Positions 53,645 to 61,962 of a stretch of DNA of 64,000 bases are shown one piece after another. This DNA comes from Streptomyces achromogenes (GTDB lineage: Bacteria; Actinomycetota; Actinomycetes; Streptomycetales; Streptomycetaceae). Both the position numbers and the translations under genes were made by a program. The DNA is taken from contig NZ_JAUSYH010000001.1 of assembly GCF_030816715.1 (NCBI RefSeq), positions 186,001-250,000 on the forward strand, given 5' to 3'. Every line of letters starts with the position of its first letter. Position 1 is the first letter of the stretch. The notes beneath the pieces were generated by a model. The model saw only the letters and a program-made list of their open reading frames with translations. It was not told the origin of the DNA and did no database searches.

Positions 53645-55198
53645 GTGTCAACTTCAGCGGCGCCAAGCCCCAACTCCGGCCTCCGGAGAGTGCTGCCCGG
53701 GCTGATGCTCGCGCTCCTGCTCTCCATGCTCGACGCGATGATCGTCACCACCGCTCTGCCGACCATCGCGGGTGACCTCGGCGGATTCAACCGCCTTTCC
53801 TGGGTCATCACCGCCTACATCCTGACCTCCACGGTTTCCACCCCGCTCTGGGGCCGGGTGAGCGACTTCTTCAGCCGCAAGCAGCTGCTCCTGGCCTCGA
53901 TCCTGATCTTCACGATCGGTTCCGTGCTCTGCGGCGTCGCCCAGTCCATGGGGCAGCTGATCGCCTTCCGTGCTCTGCAGGGCATCGGCGCGGGCGGCCT
54001 GATGGTGGGCGTGATGGCGGTGATCGGTGTCATGGCTCCCCCGAAGGAGCGCGGCAAGTACCAGAGCTACATCGCCGCCCTCAGCGCGGTCGCCACCGTC
54101 GGCGGTCCGCTGCTCGGTGGCGCGCTCACCGACCACGCCTCCTGGCGCTGGGCGTTCTACCTCAACGTGCCGATCGCCGCCGTCGCCGTCTGGTTCGTTG
54201 CGGCCCGGCTGAACCTGCCGCACAACCGGGGCGCCGGCCGCATCGACTACCTCGGTGCCGCCCTCCTCTCCGTGGCCAGCACCGCAGTGGTGCTGTTCAC
54301 CACTTGGGGCGGCAACCAGTACGCCTGGGGCTCGCCCACCATTCTCGGTCTGATCGCGCTGGCGGTGGTCGCCGTCGTCGCCACGGTGGTGGTCGAGCGC
54401 CGGGCCGCCCAGCCGATTCTGCCGCCGCACCTGTTCCGCTCCCGCAACTTCGTGGCCAGCCTGCTGCTCGGCTTCCTCGTCGGCATCGCCCTCTACGGCA
54501 CCATCACCTACCTGCCGGTCTACCAGCAGAGCGTGCAGCGTCTGTCCGCGACCAGCAGCGGTCTGCTGCTGCTCCCCGTGCTCGGCGGAATGCTGGTCGC
54601 CTCGATGTACAGCGGCCGGTTGATGAGCGAGTCCAGCCGCCACCGCCCGATCCTCCTGGCCGGCGGGGCGTTCCTGAGCGTCGGCTCGTTCCTGCTGTCC
54701 CTGTTGGACGTGGACACCTCCCGCGTCATCGCCTCGGTCTACATGGTGGTCTTCGGCATCGGACTGGGCCTGCTGTTCCAGAACGTCATGGTCATCACCC
54801 AGAACAGCGTCGAGCTGAAGGACATGGGCGTGGCCAGCGGCACACTGACGTTCTTCCGCTCTGTCGGCGGCTCGTTCGGTACGGCGCTCTTCGCGGCCGT
54901 GTTCACCAGCCGACTGACCGACTCGCTCGACTCCAAGCTCTCCCCCGCCGAGCTGAGCGCCGTGCACAACAACGGCGGGCGTGCGGGTTCGAGCGCGATC
55001 GAGTCGCTGTCCCAGTCGGCGCGCACAGCGTACGTGGACGCCGTGGCGAGCGGCACCCAGAGCATGTTCCGCTGGGCTCTTCCGTTCTTCGTCATCGCCT
55101 TCGTGGTGGCGCTGTTCCTGCAGGACAAGAGCAAGCAGGCGCAGGCAGCCCAGGCCCCCGCGCCGGCCAAGCCCCAGCAGGCAGGGTCCACGAGCTGA
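53645..55198 (+). CDS. MFS drug:H+ antiporter, 14-TM DHA2 (EmrB/QacA) family
   Basis: 517 residues from GTG 53645. Around fourteen membrane segments; DHA2 motifs LDAMIVTTALPTIAGDLG in segment 1, WGRVSDFFSRKQLLLAS after segment 2 and GGPLLGGALTDHASWRWAFY in segment 5. Likely exports the cluster product and confers self-resistance. Regulated by the divergent TetR. Ends before a strong terminator. Confidence 0.9.
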   Translation: MSTSAAPSPNSGLRRVLPGLMLALLLSMLDAMIVTTALPTIAGDLGGFNRLSWVITAYILTSTVSTPLWGRVSDFFSRKQLLLASILIFTIGSVLCGVAQSMGQLIAFRALQGIGAGGLMVGVMAVIGVMAPPKERGKYQSYIAALSAVATVGGPLLGGALTDHASWRWAFYLNVPIAAVAVWFVAARLNLPHNRGAGRIDYLGAALLSVASTAVVLFTTWGGNQYAWGSPTILGLIALAVVAVVATVVVERRAAQPILPPHLFRSRNFVASLLLGFLVGIALYGTITYLPVYQQSVQRLSATSSGLLLLPVLGGMLVASMYSGRLMSESSRHRPILLAGGAFLSVGSFLLSLLDVDTSRVIASVYMVVFGIGLGLLFQNVMVITQNSVELKDMGVASGTLTFFRSVGGSFGTALFAAVFTSRLTDSLDSKLSPAELSAVHNNGGRAGSSAIESLSQSARTAYVDAVASGTQSMFRWALPFFVIAFVVALFLQDKSKQAQAAQAPAPAKPQQAGSTS

Positions 55199-55231
55199 GT
55201 CCACGGACCGGGTTTGCGCCACTTGGAAGCA

Positions 55232-55267
55232 GTCGGCCCCGTGACGAGCGCTCGCCACGGGGCCGAC
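55232..55267. terminator. Strong bidirectional hairpin terminator
   Basis: GTCGGCCCCGTG and CACGGGGCCGAC, a perfect 12-bp stem with a 12-base loop, between the convergent MFS gene (ends 55198) and SARP gene (ends 55280). Confidence 0.85.
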
Positions 55268-55279
55268 CACCCTGTTCCG

Positions 55280-56071
55280 TCAGACCGCTGGTGCCAGCGC
55301 CACGCGGTGCCGGCTGTCCGCAATCAGCACCACCCGCTGCAACTCGCGCAGGCGCAGCCCGGGTTCCAAGCCCAGCTCGCTACGCAGGACGTCCGCGGCC
55401 TGCGCGTACACAGCCAGCGCATCGGCGCGCCGGTCGGAGGCGAACAGCGCACGCATCAACTGCGCGTAGAAGACCTCGTGCAGCGAGTGCTCCGAGATCA
55501 GCCGGTACAGCTGGCCCACCAGCTCGCGGTGGTGGCCGAGGGCGAGTTCGGCCTCGATCTGCATCTCGATGCACTCCAGACGCAGTTCTTCCAGCCAGTC
55601 GCTGACCCCGGTGACGATCGGCCCGTTGCCGAGCCGGCCGAACGCCGAGCCGCGCCACAGGTCGAGCGCGCCGGACAGGGTCGCGCTGGCCGCCGTGAAG
55701 CGGCGTGCGGTGAGTTCGGCGCGCCCGCGCTGCACCAGCCGCTGGAAGACCCGGCAGTCCAGGTCGTCCGGCTTCACTTGGAGCAGGTAACCCGAGGTCG
55801 AGGTGACGATCGGGCCGACCGGGCGTGCGGACTCGTCCGACGTGGCTCCGGACAGCAGCTTGCGCAGCTGGGATATGTAGACGTGGATCGCCGAGGTGGC
55901 CCGCCGGGGCGGGTTCTCGCCCCAGATCTCCAGCGTGAGCTGCTGCACCGAGACAACCTGGTTGCCACGAGCCAGCAGGGTCGCGAGCACGTTCTCCATC
56001 TTGGGTGCAGTGATATGGCGGACGACACCGCGGTCGACGACCTGGAGCGGCCCCAGTACTTGGTACTTCAT
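55280..56071 (-). CDS. SARP-family pathway activator
   Basis: 263 residues from ATG 56071, overlapping the NRPS stop by four bases. N-terminal OmpR-like winged helix (MKYQVLGPLQVVDRG; QQLTLEIWGENPPRRATSAI; VYISQLRKLLSG) and a C-terminal BTAD domain, as in AfsR/DnrI-type small SARPs. Such proteins activate antibiotic clusters by binding direct repeats near -35 elements. It is the last gene of the hydrolase-NRPS-SARP operon, so it may activate its own transcription. Confidence 0.9.
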   Translation of the reverse strand: MKYQVLGPLQVVDRGVVRHITAPKMENVLATLLARGNQVVSVQQLTLEIWGENPPRRATSAIHVYISQLRKLLSGATSDESARPVGPIVTSTSGYLLQVKPDDLDCRVFQRLVQRGRAELTARRFTAASATLSGALDLWRGSAFGRLGNGPIVTGVSDWLEELRLECIEMQIEAELALGHHRELVGQLYRLISEHSLHEVFYAQLMRALFASDRRADALAVYAQAADVLRSELGLEPGLRLRELQRVVLIADSRHRVALAPAV

Positions 56072-59000
56072 TCGCCCTCCCGCCTTCCCTCTGTCTGGTC
56101 CCCTCCGGCCGCGCGCAGATGTCCGGCCAGCCGTGACGGCGTCGGATGCTCGAACAGTTCGGACAGTGCCACCCTCACCCCGAGGAGTGCCTCCGCCTCC
56201 TGCACCACCAGCGCTCCGAGCAGTGAATGGCCGCCGTGGGAGAAGAAGTTGGTGTCCGCGGTGATGTCCTGACGGTTCAGCACGCGCTGCCACAGCCCGA
56301 TCAGGTCCCGCACCAACGCGTCTGCGGTGTCGTCCGCCGGCCCCGGGGGCGCCGGCGTGGCACGCCGCGCACGGGCTAGCTCCGCCAGCGCCGCGTAGTC
56401 CACCTTGTCGTTGAGTGTGGTCGGCAGCGTGTCCAGGACCAGGAACTCCTGCGGTACCAAGGCACGCGGCAGCTCGGCCCGAGCGTGCTCCCAGAGCCGC
56501 TCCACCAGGTCCTCGGCCGCATCGGTGGAACGGGCGCGGGCCGGTTCGACGAAGGCGACCAGGGCCGCGTCGGTGTCGGGATCGCCGACCAGCGCGACTG
56601 CCGCGCCACGGACCGAGGGGTGTGCGAGCAGTACGGCCTCGATCTCACCCGGTTCGATCCGGTTGCCGCGCAGCTTGATCTGGCGGTCGGCCCGGCCGAG
56701 CAGTTCGAGGGTGCCGTCGGCCCGCCAGCAGGCCAGGTCCCCGGTCCGGTAGTAGCGGCCCCGCTGGGGATCGTCCACGAACCGTTCGGCGGTCAGCTCG
56801 GGTCTGCCGTGATAGCCGTGGGCGACGCCGTCGCCGCCGATGCACAGCTCACCACGCACACCGATGGGCAGTTCGGTGCCGTCCGGTGCGAGCACCATGA
56901 CCCGGGTGTTGGCGATGGGTCGGCCGATCCCGGCGGGCTCGGGGTCGCCCGGCCGAAGGATCCCCGAGGTGGACCAGATCGTGGTCTCGGTGGGGCCGTA
57001 GACGTGGTGCAGGATGCAGCCGGTGGCCAGCAGCCGCTTCACCAGCGGCTGGGGCGCCGCCTCACCGCCACACAGGACGCGCCGGCCGCGCAGCGCGGGC
57101 CCGGTCTCTTCGAGCACCAACCGCCAGGTGGTGGGGGTGGCCTGGACGACGTCCGCGTCGTGCCGTCGGATCAGCTCACGCAGCACGCCGCCGTCGGTGC
57201 GGGCTGCGTCCGGTGCGGCCACCACACTGCCGCCGTACGCGAGCGGGACATACAGCTCCAGCCCGGAGATGTCGAAGGAGAAGGTGGTCAGCCACACCAC
57301 GGTGGTGTCCGGGCCCGCGTCCAGCTCGGTCCCGAAGTGGGCGACGAGGTTGGCCAGCGCACGGTGGCCGACGACCGTGCCTTTTGGCCGGCCTGTCGAG
57401 CCCGACGTGTAGATGAGATATGCGGCTGCGGCGGGGTCGGCCGCCACGGGCTCGGCGGGCAGCGGCCGGGCCGGCGCGTCACCGGCCAGGGCCAGGGTCA
57501 GCACCGTCCGGCTGGCCGCGCCCGGCAGGTGGACTCCCGGCCCGGCGAGGACGGCGCGGGCTCCGGAGTCAGCAAGCTGGTAGGCGATCCGCTGCTCAGG
57601 ATGCTCAGGGTCGAGCGGTAGGTAGGCGGCATTGGCCAGCCAGCTCCCGAGGACGGCCGCGGCCAGTTCGGGGCCGCGCAGGGCGGCGACGGCGACCACG
57701 TCACCGCCCTGCACCCCGGCCTCGGTCAGCTGCTCCCGCACGGCGAGCGCCGCGTGCCACAGTTGCCGGTAGCTGGTGGCGCCGTCCGCCGTGTGCATCG
57801 CCGGGGCGTCCGGGCGGGCCAGGAGCCCGGCCGTGAACGCCGACAGGACCGATTCCGAACCCACCTCCGCCTGGGTCCGGTTGGCTGCCGTGATCACCTC
57901 GCGGTCCCGGTCGCTCCACACCCGCAATGCGCCGATCGGCCGCTCGACGTCCTCGGCCAGTTGGACCAGCAGGGCGTCGTAGCGCTCCAGGAGCAGTTCG
58001 ACGTCCTGACGGGTCAGCAGATCGGTGCAGTAGACCGCCCGGACACGCAGCCCGTCCGATGTGGCGACCACGAAGAACTCCAGGTCGAACTTGCTGAAGC
58101 CGTTCTCCACTACCAGCGGTTCGGCCTGCAGTGAGCCGATGGTGAACCGGGGCAGGACGCTGCCGGGCACATAGTTGAAGAGGTGCCGGAACAGCATGTT
58201 CCGCCAGTTGGAGCCGCCGCGCGATACCAGCGGGGTCAGGTGGTCGACCGGGACGTCGGCGTGCGCCAAGGCATCGAAGAAGGCGTCACGGGTGCCGCGG
58301 ACGAAGGCTCGGACGGTCTGCTCCGGTGTCACGCGGGTCCGCAGGGGAAGCACGTTCACGTGGTAGCCGATGGCGCCCGCCGCCTCACGCGGGCGTACGT
58401 CCACGGGCGAGCCGACCGCTAGGTCGGGTCCGGCGCCATGGGTGGCCAGGAGGAGTTGGTAGGCGGCGAGCAGGACGGCCGCCTCCGGGGCCCGGAGCTC
58501 CCGCTGAAGTCGCTTCACCGCCGCTCGAGCGCCCTCGGATAAATCGTGGAGCACACGGTCGCCGACCAGGGTGGGTTCGGCGGCGTCCGGCACCCCGCAC
58601 CACAGGTCGAGAGCGCTGAGGTCGTAGTCGGCGAGTTGCTCGCGCCAGAACCCCAGGCTCTCCTCGGCGGGCTCGGGCTCGACGAGGGCCGGCACCGGCT
58701 CCAGCAGGGCCGGCGGTGGTACACCGGGGCCCACAAGCGCGCCGTAGGCTTCGGCCAGTTCGGACAGGAACGAGACACCCGAGAGGGTGTCGAACACCAG
58801 ATGATGGACGGCCAGGCAGAACACGTCGCCGTCAGCACCCCGCAAAATGGCGGCGCGCAGCAGCAGGCTGCCGTCGAGCGGGAAGCGCTCGGCGACGAAG
58901 GCCGTCAGGTCGGTGTCGAGGTCCTCCGGGCACGTGGTGAGCACGCGCGGGACGAGGCTTACGGCCGAGGGGGCGAGGTCGGACCGGGTGAGATGGGCTC

Positions 59001-59238
59001 CGGAGGCCCGGTAGACGTTGCGCAGCGTCTCATGTCTGCGCACCAGGAGGGTGAGGGCCTCCTGCAACGGGGACTCCTGGAGCCTACCGTCCACCCGGAA
59101 TGCGACCGACAGGTTGTTGGCCGCGCTGCGCGGGGCCAGTCGCTCCAACAGCCAGAGGGCTTCCTCCTTACGGCTGGCGGCCTCTGCTCTGTCCAGGCCG
59201 CGAACCTCGGTGGACGCCCCGATTCCCAACACCTGCAT
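56068..59238 (-). CDS. Single-module NRPS (C-A-T), glycine-specific by code
   Basis: 1056 residues from ATG 59238, chosen for the AAGGA six bases upstream. C domain (1-430) with HHLVFD at 145-150; A domain (about 450-950) with YIYTSGSTGRPKG-like core LIYTSGSTGRPKGTV, YGPTETTIW and GDLACW; carrier domain with phosphopantetheine Ser1005 in FFSHGGHSLLG. Reading the ten specificity positions by alignment to GrsA gives D-I-L-Q-L-G-V-I-W-K, close to the glycine code DILQLGLIWK. No thioesterase or reductase domain. A lone C domain at the front implies an acyl or amino acyl donor from another protein or CoA. Confidence 0.9.
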   Translation of the reverse strand: MQVLGIGASTEVRGLDRAEAASRKEEALWLLERLAPRSAANNLSVAFRVDGRLQESPLQEALTLLVRRHETLRNVYRASGAHLTRSDLAPSAVSLVPRVLTTCPEDLDTDLTAFVAERFPLDGSLLLRAAILRGADGDVFCLAVHHLVFDTLSGVSFLSELAEAYGALVGPGVPPPALLEPVPALVEPEPAEESLGFWREQLADYDLSALDLWCGVPDAAEPTLVGDRVLHDLSEGARAAVKRLQRELRAPEAAVLLAAYQLLLATHGAGPDLAVGSPVDVRPREAAGAIGYHVNVLPLRTRVTPEQTVRAFVRGTRDAFFDALAHADVPVDHLTPLVSRGGSNWRNMLFRHLFNYVPGSVLPRFTIGSLQAEPLVVENGFSKFDLEFFVVATSDGLRVRAVYCTDLLTRQDVELLLERYDALLVQLAEDVERPIGALRVWSDRDREVITAANRTQAEVGSESVLSAFTAGLLARPDAPAMHTADGATSYRQLWHAALAVREQLTEAGVQGGDVVAVAALRGPELAAAVLGSWLANAAYLPLDPEHPEQRIAYQLADSGARAVLAGPGVHLPGAASRTVLTLALAGDAPARPLPAEPVAADPAAAAYLIYTSGSTGRPKGTVVGHRALANLVAHFGTELDAGPDTTVVWLTTFSFDISGLELYVPLAYGGSVVAAPDAARTDGGVLRELIRRHDADVVQATPTTWRLVLEETGPALRGRRVLCGGEAAPQPLVKRLLATGCILHHVYGPTETTIWSTSGILRPGDPEPAGIGRPIANTRVMVLAPDGTELPIGVRGELCIGGDGVAHGYHGRPELTAERFVDDPQRGRYYRTGDLACWRADGTLELLGRADRQIKLRGNRIEPGEIEAVLLAHPSVRGAAVALVGDPDTDAALVAFVEPARARSTDAAEDLVERLWEHARAELPRALVPQEFLVLDTLPTTLNDKVDYAALAELARARRATPAPPGPADDTADALVRDLIGLWQRVLNRQDITADTNFFSHGGHSLLGALVVQEAEALLGVRVALSELFEHPTPSRLAGHLRAAGGDQTEGRREGE

Positions 59239-59264
59239 TGCTGTTCCTTCCATTGCGGGCACCG

Positions 59265-60077
59265 TCACGCGAGAAGCTCGGACACCGTTCGCGCGACGCC
59301 GGTGTCGCGGAGCAGCTCCGTGTGCGGGAGTTCGAAGGAGATCTCGCGGGCAACCAGCGCCGAACGTTCCCGTGGGGGGAGGGGGTTGAGGCCGCTGTGT
59401 GGCGTGGCGGAGCTGATGGCGACCGCGTTCGCCCAGTCCTCGCGCGGGTCGAGGTCGGAGGCGGCGACGAGGTAGCCGAGAAAGGAGGCGAACGTGGCGA
59501 CGACTTCGGCGCCGCGCTCCGCATCCAAGCCGGTGCGCCGGAAGGCGGGCTCTCCGTACTTGCCGAAGAGCTCGCACAGTTCCTCGGCGAGCGGACGCAT
59601 GGCCGTGTGCGCTCGCCGGGTGTTCTCGCCGGCGCGGCGCGCCTCGTCGACCTCGTCCGGGGAGAGCATCGGGGCGAGGCCGCCGATGAGTTCGTGGTAG
59701 TGGCGGTACAGCAGGTCGGCGTCGGGCCGCTCGGGGTCGAACAGGACGAGGCGCGGCGCCTTGCCCTGCCGGCGGCCGATCTCGGCGGCCAGGCCGGCGG
59801 CGAACACGCTGCCCACGCAGAAGCCGAGCACCGCGTTCACCGGTCCGGCGGACTCGACGCCGGGCTGCCAGTGCCGGAGATAGTCCTCTCCGGTCATTCC
59901 GGCTTCCCGGCCGGGGCGGGGTGGGGCGGTCTCCCAGACGGCGGGCGAGGCATCGCCGAGCTCACGCACCAGGTCGCCGAATCCGGCGACGGTGCGGCCG
60001 GTCGCCGGAAAGTCGGAGGCGAGCACTGCTGCGGCGGCTCCGGTGCCGCTCAGAACATTCCATACATTCGCGGTCAT
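59265..60077 (-). CDS. Atypical alpha/beta hydrolase/thioesterase-like protein with Cys nucleophile motif
   Basis: 270 residues from ATG 60077. The nucleophile elbow reads GFCVGS (Cys87) where thioesterases have GxSxG. Conserved-looking parts: LVLFDPERPDADLLYRHYHE and a C-terminal ISSATPHSGL segment. Position right before the NRPS gene suggests product release or transfer from the carrier domain. Cys-type elbows occur in some condensing or cyclising thioesterases. Family assignment is tentative. Confidence 0.65.
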   Translation of the reverse strand: MTANVWNVLSGTGAAAAVLASDFPATGRTVAGFGDLVRELGDASPAVWETAPPRPGREAGMTGEDYLRHWQPGVESAGPVNAVLGFCVGSVFAAGLAAEIGRRQGKAPRLVLFDPERPDADLLYRHYHELIGGLAPMLSPDEVDEARRAGENTRRAHTAMRPLAEELCELFGKYGEPAFRRTGLDAERGAEVVATFASFLGYLVAASDLDPREDWANAVAISSATPHSGLNPLPPRERSALVAREISFELPHTELLRDTGVARTVSELLA

Positions 60078-60283
60078 TATCCCATTCCGAATTCTTGAGA
60101 TGAATTTGGGGAATCTTTTGCTACCACCTTGCCTGAAGAGGTAAACGGAATACCTCATTCCGGTGTTGCGAGAAACGCAACTACAAACCTATGGAATTCC
60201 TTTCAAGCCAGAGAGGGGATGCAATGGCAACTTAGCACTCACGCGCGATGCCATAACAGTCGAATTACTGCCCTGAAAGATCG
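60078..60283. promoter_or_regulatory. AT-richer regulatory region of the hydrolase-NRPS-SARP operon
   Basis: A 206-bp stretch clearly poorer in GC than its surroundings. It carries two adjacent perfect inverted repeats: GAGGTA/TACCTC (60138-60156, 7-base spacer) and GTTGCG/CGCAAC (60165-60181, 5-base spacer). Low GC upstream of an operon with a SARP is usual for SARP-controlled promoters. Confidence 0.55.
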
Positions 60284-61744
60284 TCAGTTGTCATTTCGAG
60301 CGGGTTCGGTCGATCTCTTCCGGAAGGCGGTCAGTCCGAGAACCAGTGCACAGAGAACGAAACCTGTGGCGACCGTGAATCCCGTCTCAATGCTGTGCAC
60401 GAGTGCGCCGTGACCCGCACCGGGCGCGGGCGCGCGATGGGCTCCGGAGCCACCCCCGCCCGCCGTGACGAGCAATGCCAGGCCCAACGAGGCACCCACC
60501 CGGAGCATGGCCTGCTGGAGCCCGGAGGCAGCACCGGTATCCCCGCGGGACACTCCCGCCAGAATGATGGAGTTGAGCGGCATGATGGTCAGCCCCAGCC
60601 CGAGCCCGACCAGGGCCAGCGGAACGGCCAGCCCGCTCGCGTAGCCGGTCTCCTCGGTGATGCGGGAGAACCAGAACGTCCCGGCCCCGAGCACCGCCGC
60701 GCCGACGACCAGCAGCGGCCGGGCACCCAACCGGGTCAGCAGGCGCGGCGCGGCGAACGCGGAAACCACCATGAGCACGGCCAGGGGCAGGAACCCGAAG
60801 CCGGCCCGCAGCCCGCTGTATCCCAGCACCGTCTGCAGGAACTGGGTGAGGAAGAAGAACAGTCCGGAGACGGTGGCACCGACCAGCAGGGTGTCCGCAT
60901 AGGCGGCCGCACGCTCACGGCGGGCCAGCAGGCGCAGCGGCACCACCGGCTGCTCGGCCCGCAGTTCGACCACCACGAAGATCGCCAGCAGCAGCATGGC
61001 CGCTCCGCCCGAGAGCAGCGTGGCCTGGTCGGTCCAACCGTGGCTCTGCGCCTGGATGAAGGTGTTCACCAGCGCCGCCATGCCGGCCGTGGAGGTCAGA
61101 GCGCCCGCCAGGTCGAACCGGCCGGGCCGGCGTTCGGACTCCGCAACGAACCGCGGGGTGACCAGCAGGACGGCGATGCCGATCGGCACGTTGAGGAAGA
61201 GGGTCCAACGCCAGGAGGCCAGGGAGAGCAGGCCGCCCAGGATCATCCCCACAGCAGTGCCCGCGCCGGCCACGGTGGAGAAGGCGCCGAGCGCACGGTT
61301 GCGCCGCGGGCCCTCCGCGAAGGTGGTGGCCAGCATCGCCAGCGAGGTCGGCTCGGCGAGCGCGGCGCCCAGGCCCTGGCCCACCAGGGCTGCCAGCAGC
61401 ACCGGCGCCGTCGGCGCGAGCGCGGCCAGCAGCGAGCAGGCGGTGAAGATCGCGATGCCGGTCAGGAAGACCGCCCGGCGGCCGAGCAGGTCACCGCACC
61501 GGCCGCCGAGCAGGAGCAGGCCGCCGAAGGTCAGCATGTAGGCGTTGACGACCCAGGACAAGTCGGTCGGCGAGAAGCCGAGGTCCTCCCGGATGCCAGG
61601 CAACGCGATGTTCACCACGGTCGTCGCGACGACGATCATCAGTTGGCAGCTGATGATCACTGCGAGGGTGACACCGGGATGCCGTACCGCAGTCGCGGTG
61701 TCCTCCGTGCCGGCGTTCTGGGACAGCAGCGAGGGCTCGCTCAC
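60284..61744 (-). CDS. MFS drug transporter (DHA2-like, 14 TM)
   Basis: 486 residues from GTG 61744, overlapping the ferredoxin stop by GTGA. Motifs TVVNIALPGIREDLGFSPTD in segment 1, GGRCGDLLGRRAVFLTG after segment 2, GLGAALAEPTSLAMLATTF and GGLLSLASWRWTLFLNVPIG. Second exporter of the cluster, in the operon with the P450 and ferredoxin. Confidence 0.9.
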   Translation of the reverse strand: MSEPSLLSQNAGTEDTATAVRHPGVTLAVIISCQLMIVVATTVVNIALPGIREDLGFSPTDLSWVVNAYMLTFGGLLLLGGRCGDLLGRRAVFLTGIAIFTACSLLAALAPTAPVLLAALVGQGLGAALAEPTSLAMLATTFAEGPRRNRALGAFSTVAGAGTAVGMILGGLLSLASWRWTLFLNVPIGIAVLLVTPRFVAESERRPGRFDLAGALTSTAGMAALVNTFIQAQSHGWTDQATLLSGGAAMLLLAIFVVVELRAEQPVVPLRLLARRERAAAYADTLLVGATVSGLFFFLTQFLQTVLGYSGLRAGFGFLPLAVLMVVSAFAAPRLLTRLGARPLLVVGAAVLGAGTFWFSRITEETGYASGLAVPLALVGLGLGLTIMPLNSIILAGVSRGDTGAASGLQQAMLRVGASLGLALLVTAGGGGSGAHRAPAPGAGHGALVHSIETGFTVATGFVLCALVLGLTAFRKRSTEPARNDN

Positions 61745-61962
61745 CGCTCCACCTCCTCGGACAGCAGCTTGATGGCGCGTTCGGGGCAGGCCGCAGCCCC
61801 ACGCGCGGCCGGGCCGCGCAGCCGTTCGGGCACCTCGAACTCCCCCATGCCGTTGAAACCGGTGTCCTCGTCGATCTCGTAGACCTCGGGCGCCATGGCG
61901 TGGCACAGGGAGAACCCCTGGCAAACCTCGGCGTCGACCCGGATGCCGATCGGCTTGCTCAT
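61741..61962 (-). CDS. 3Fe-4S ferredoxin
   Basis: 73 residues from ATG 61962. Cysteines 14, 20 and 59 (C-x5-C-x38-CP) ligate a 3Fe-4S cluster; the fourth ligand position is Phe17 rather than Cys. Overlaps the P450 stop (ATGA), the standard arrangement of an actinobacterial P450 with its dedicated ferredoxin. Confidence 0.92.
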   Translation of the reverse strand: MSKPIGIRVDAEVCQGFSLCHAMAPEVYEIDEDTGFNGMGEFEVPERLRGPAARGAAACPERAIKLLSEEVER

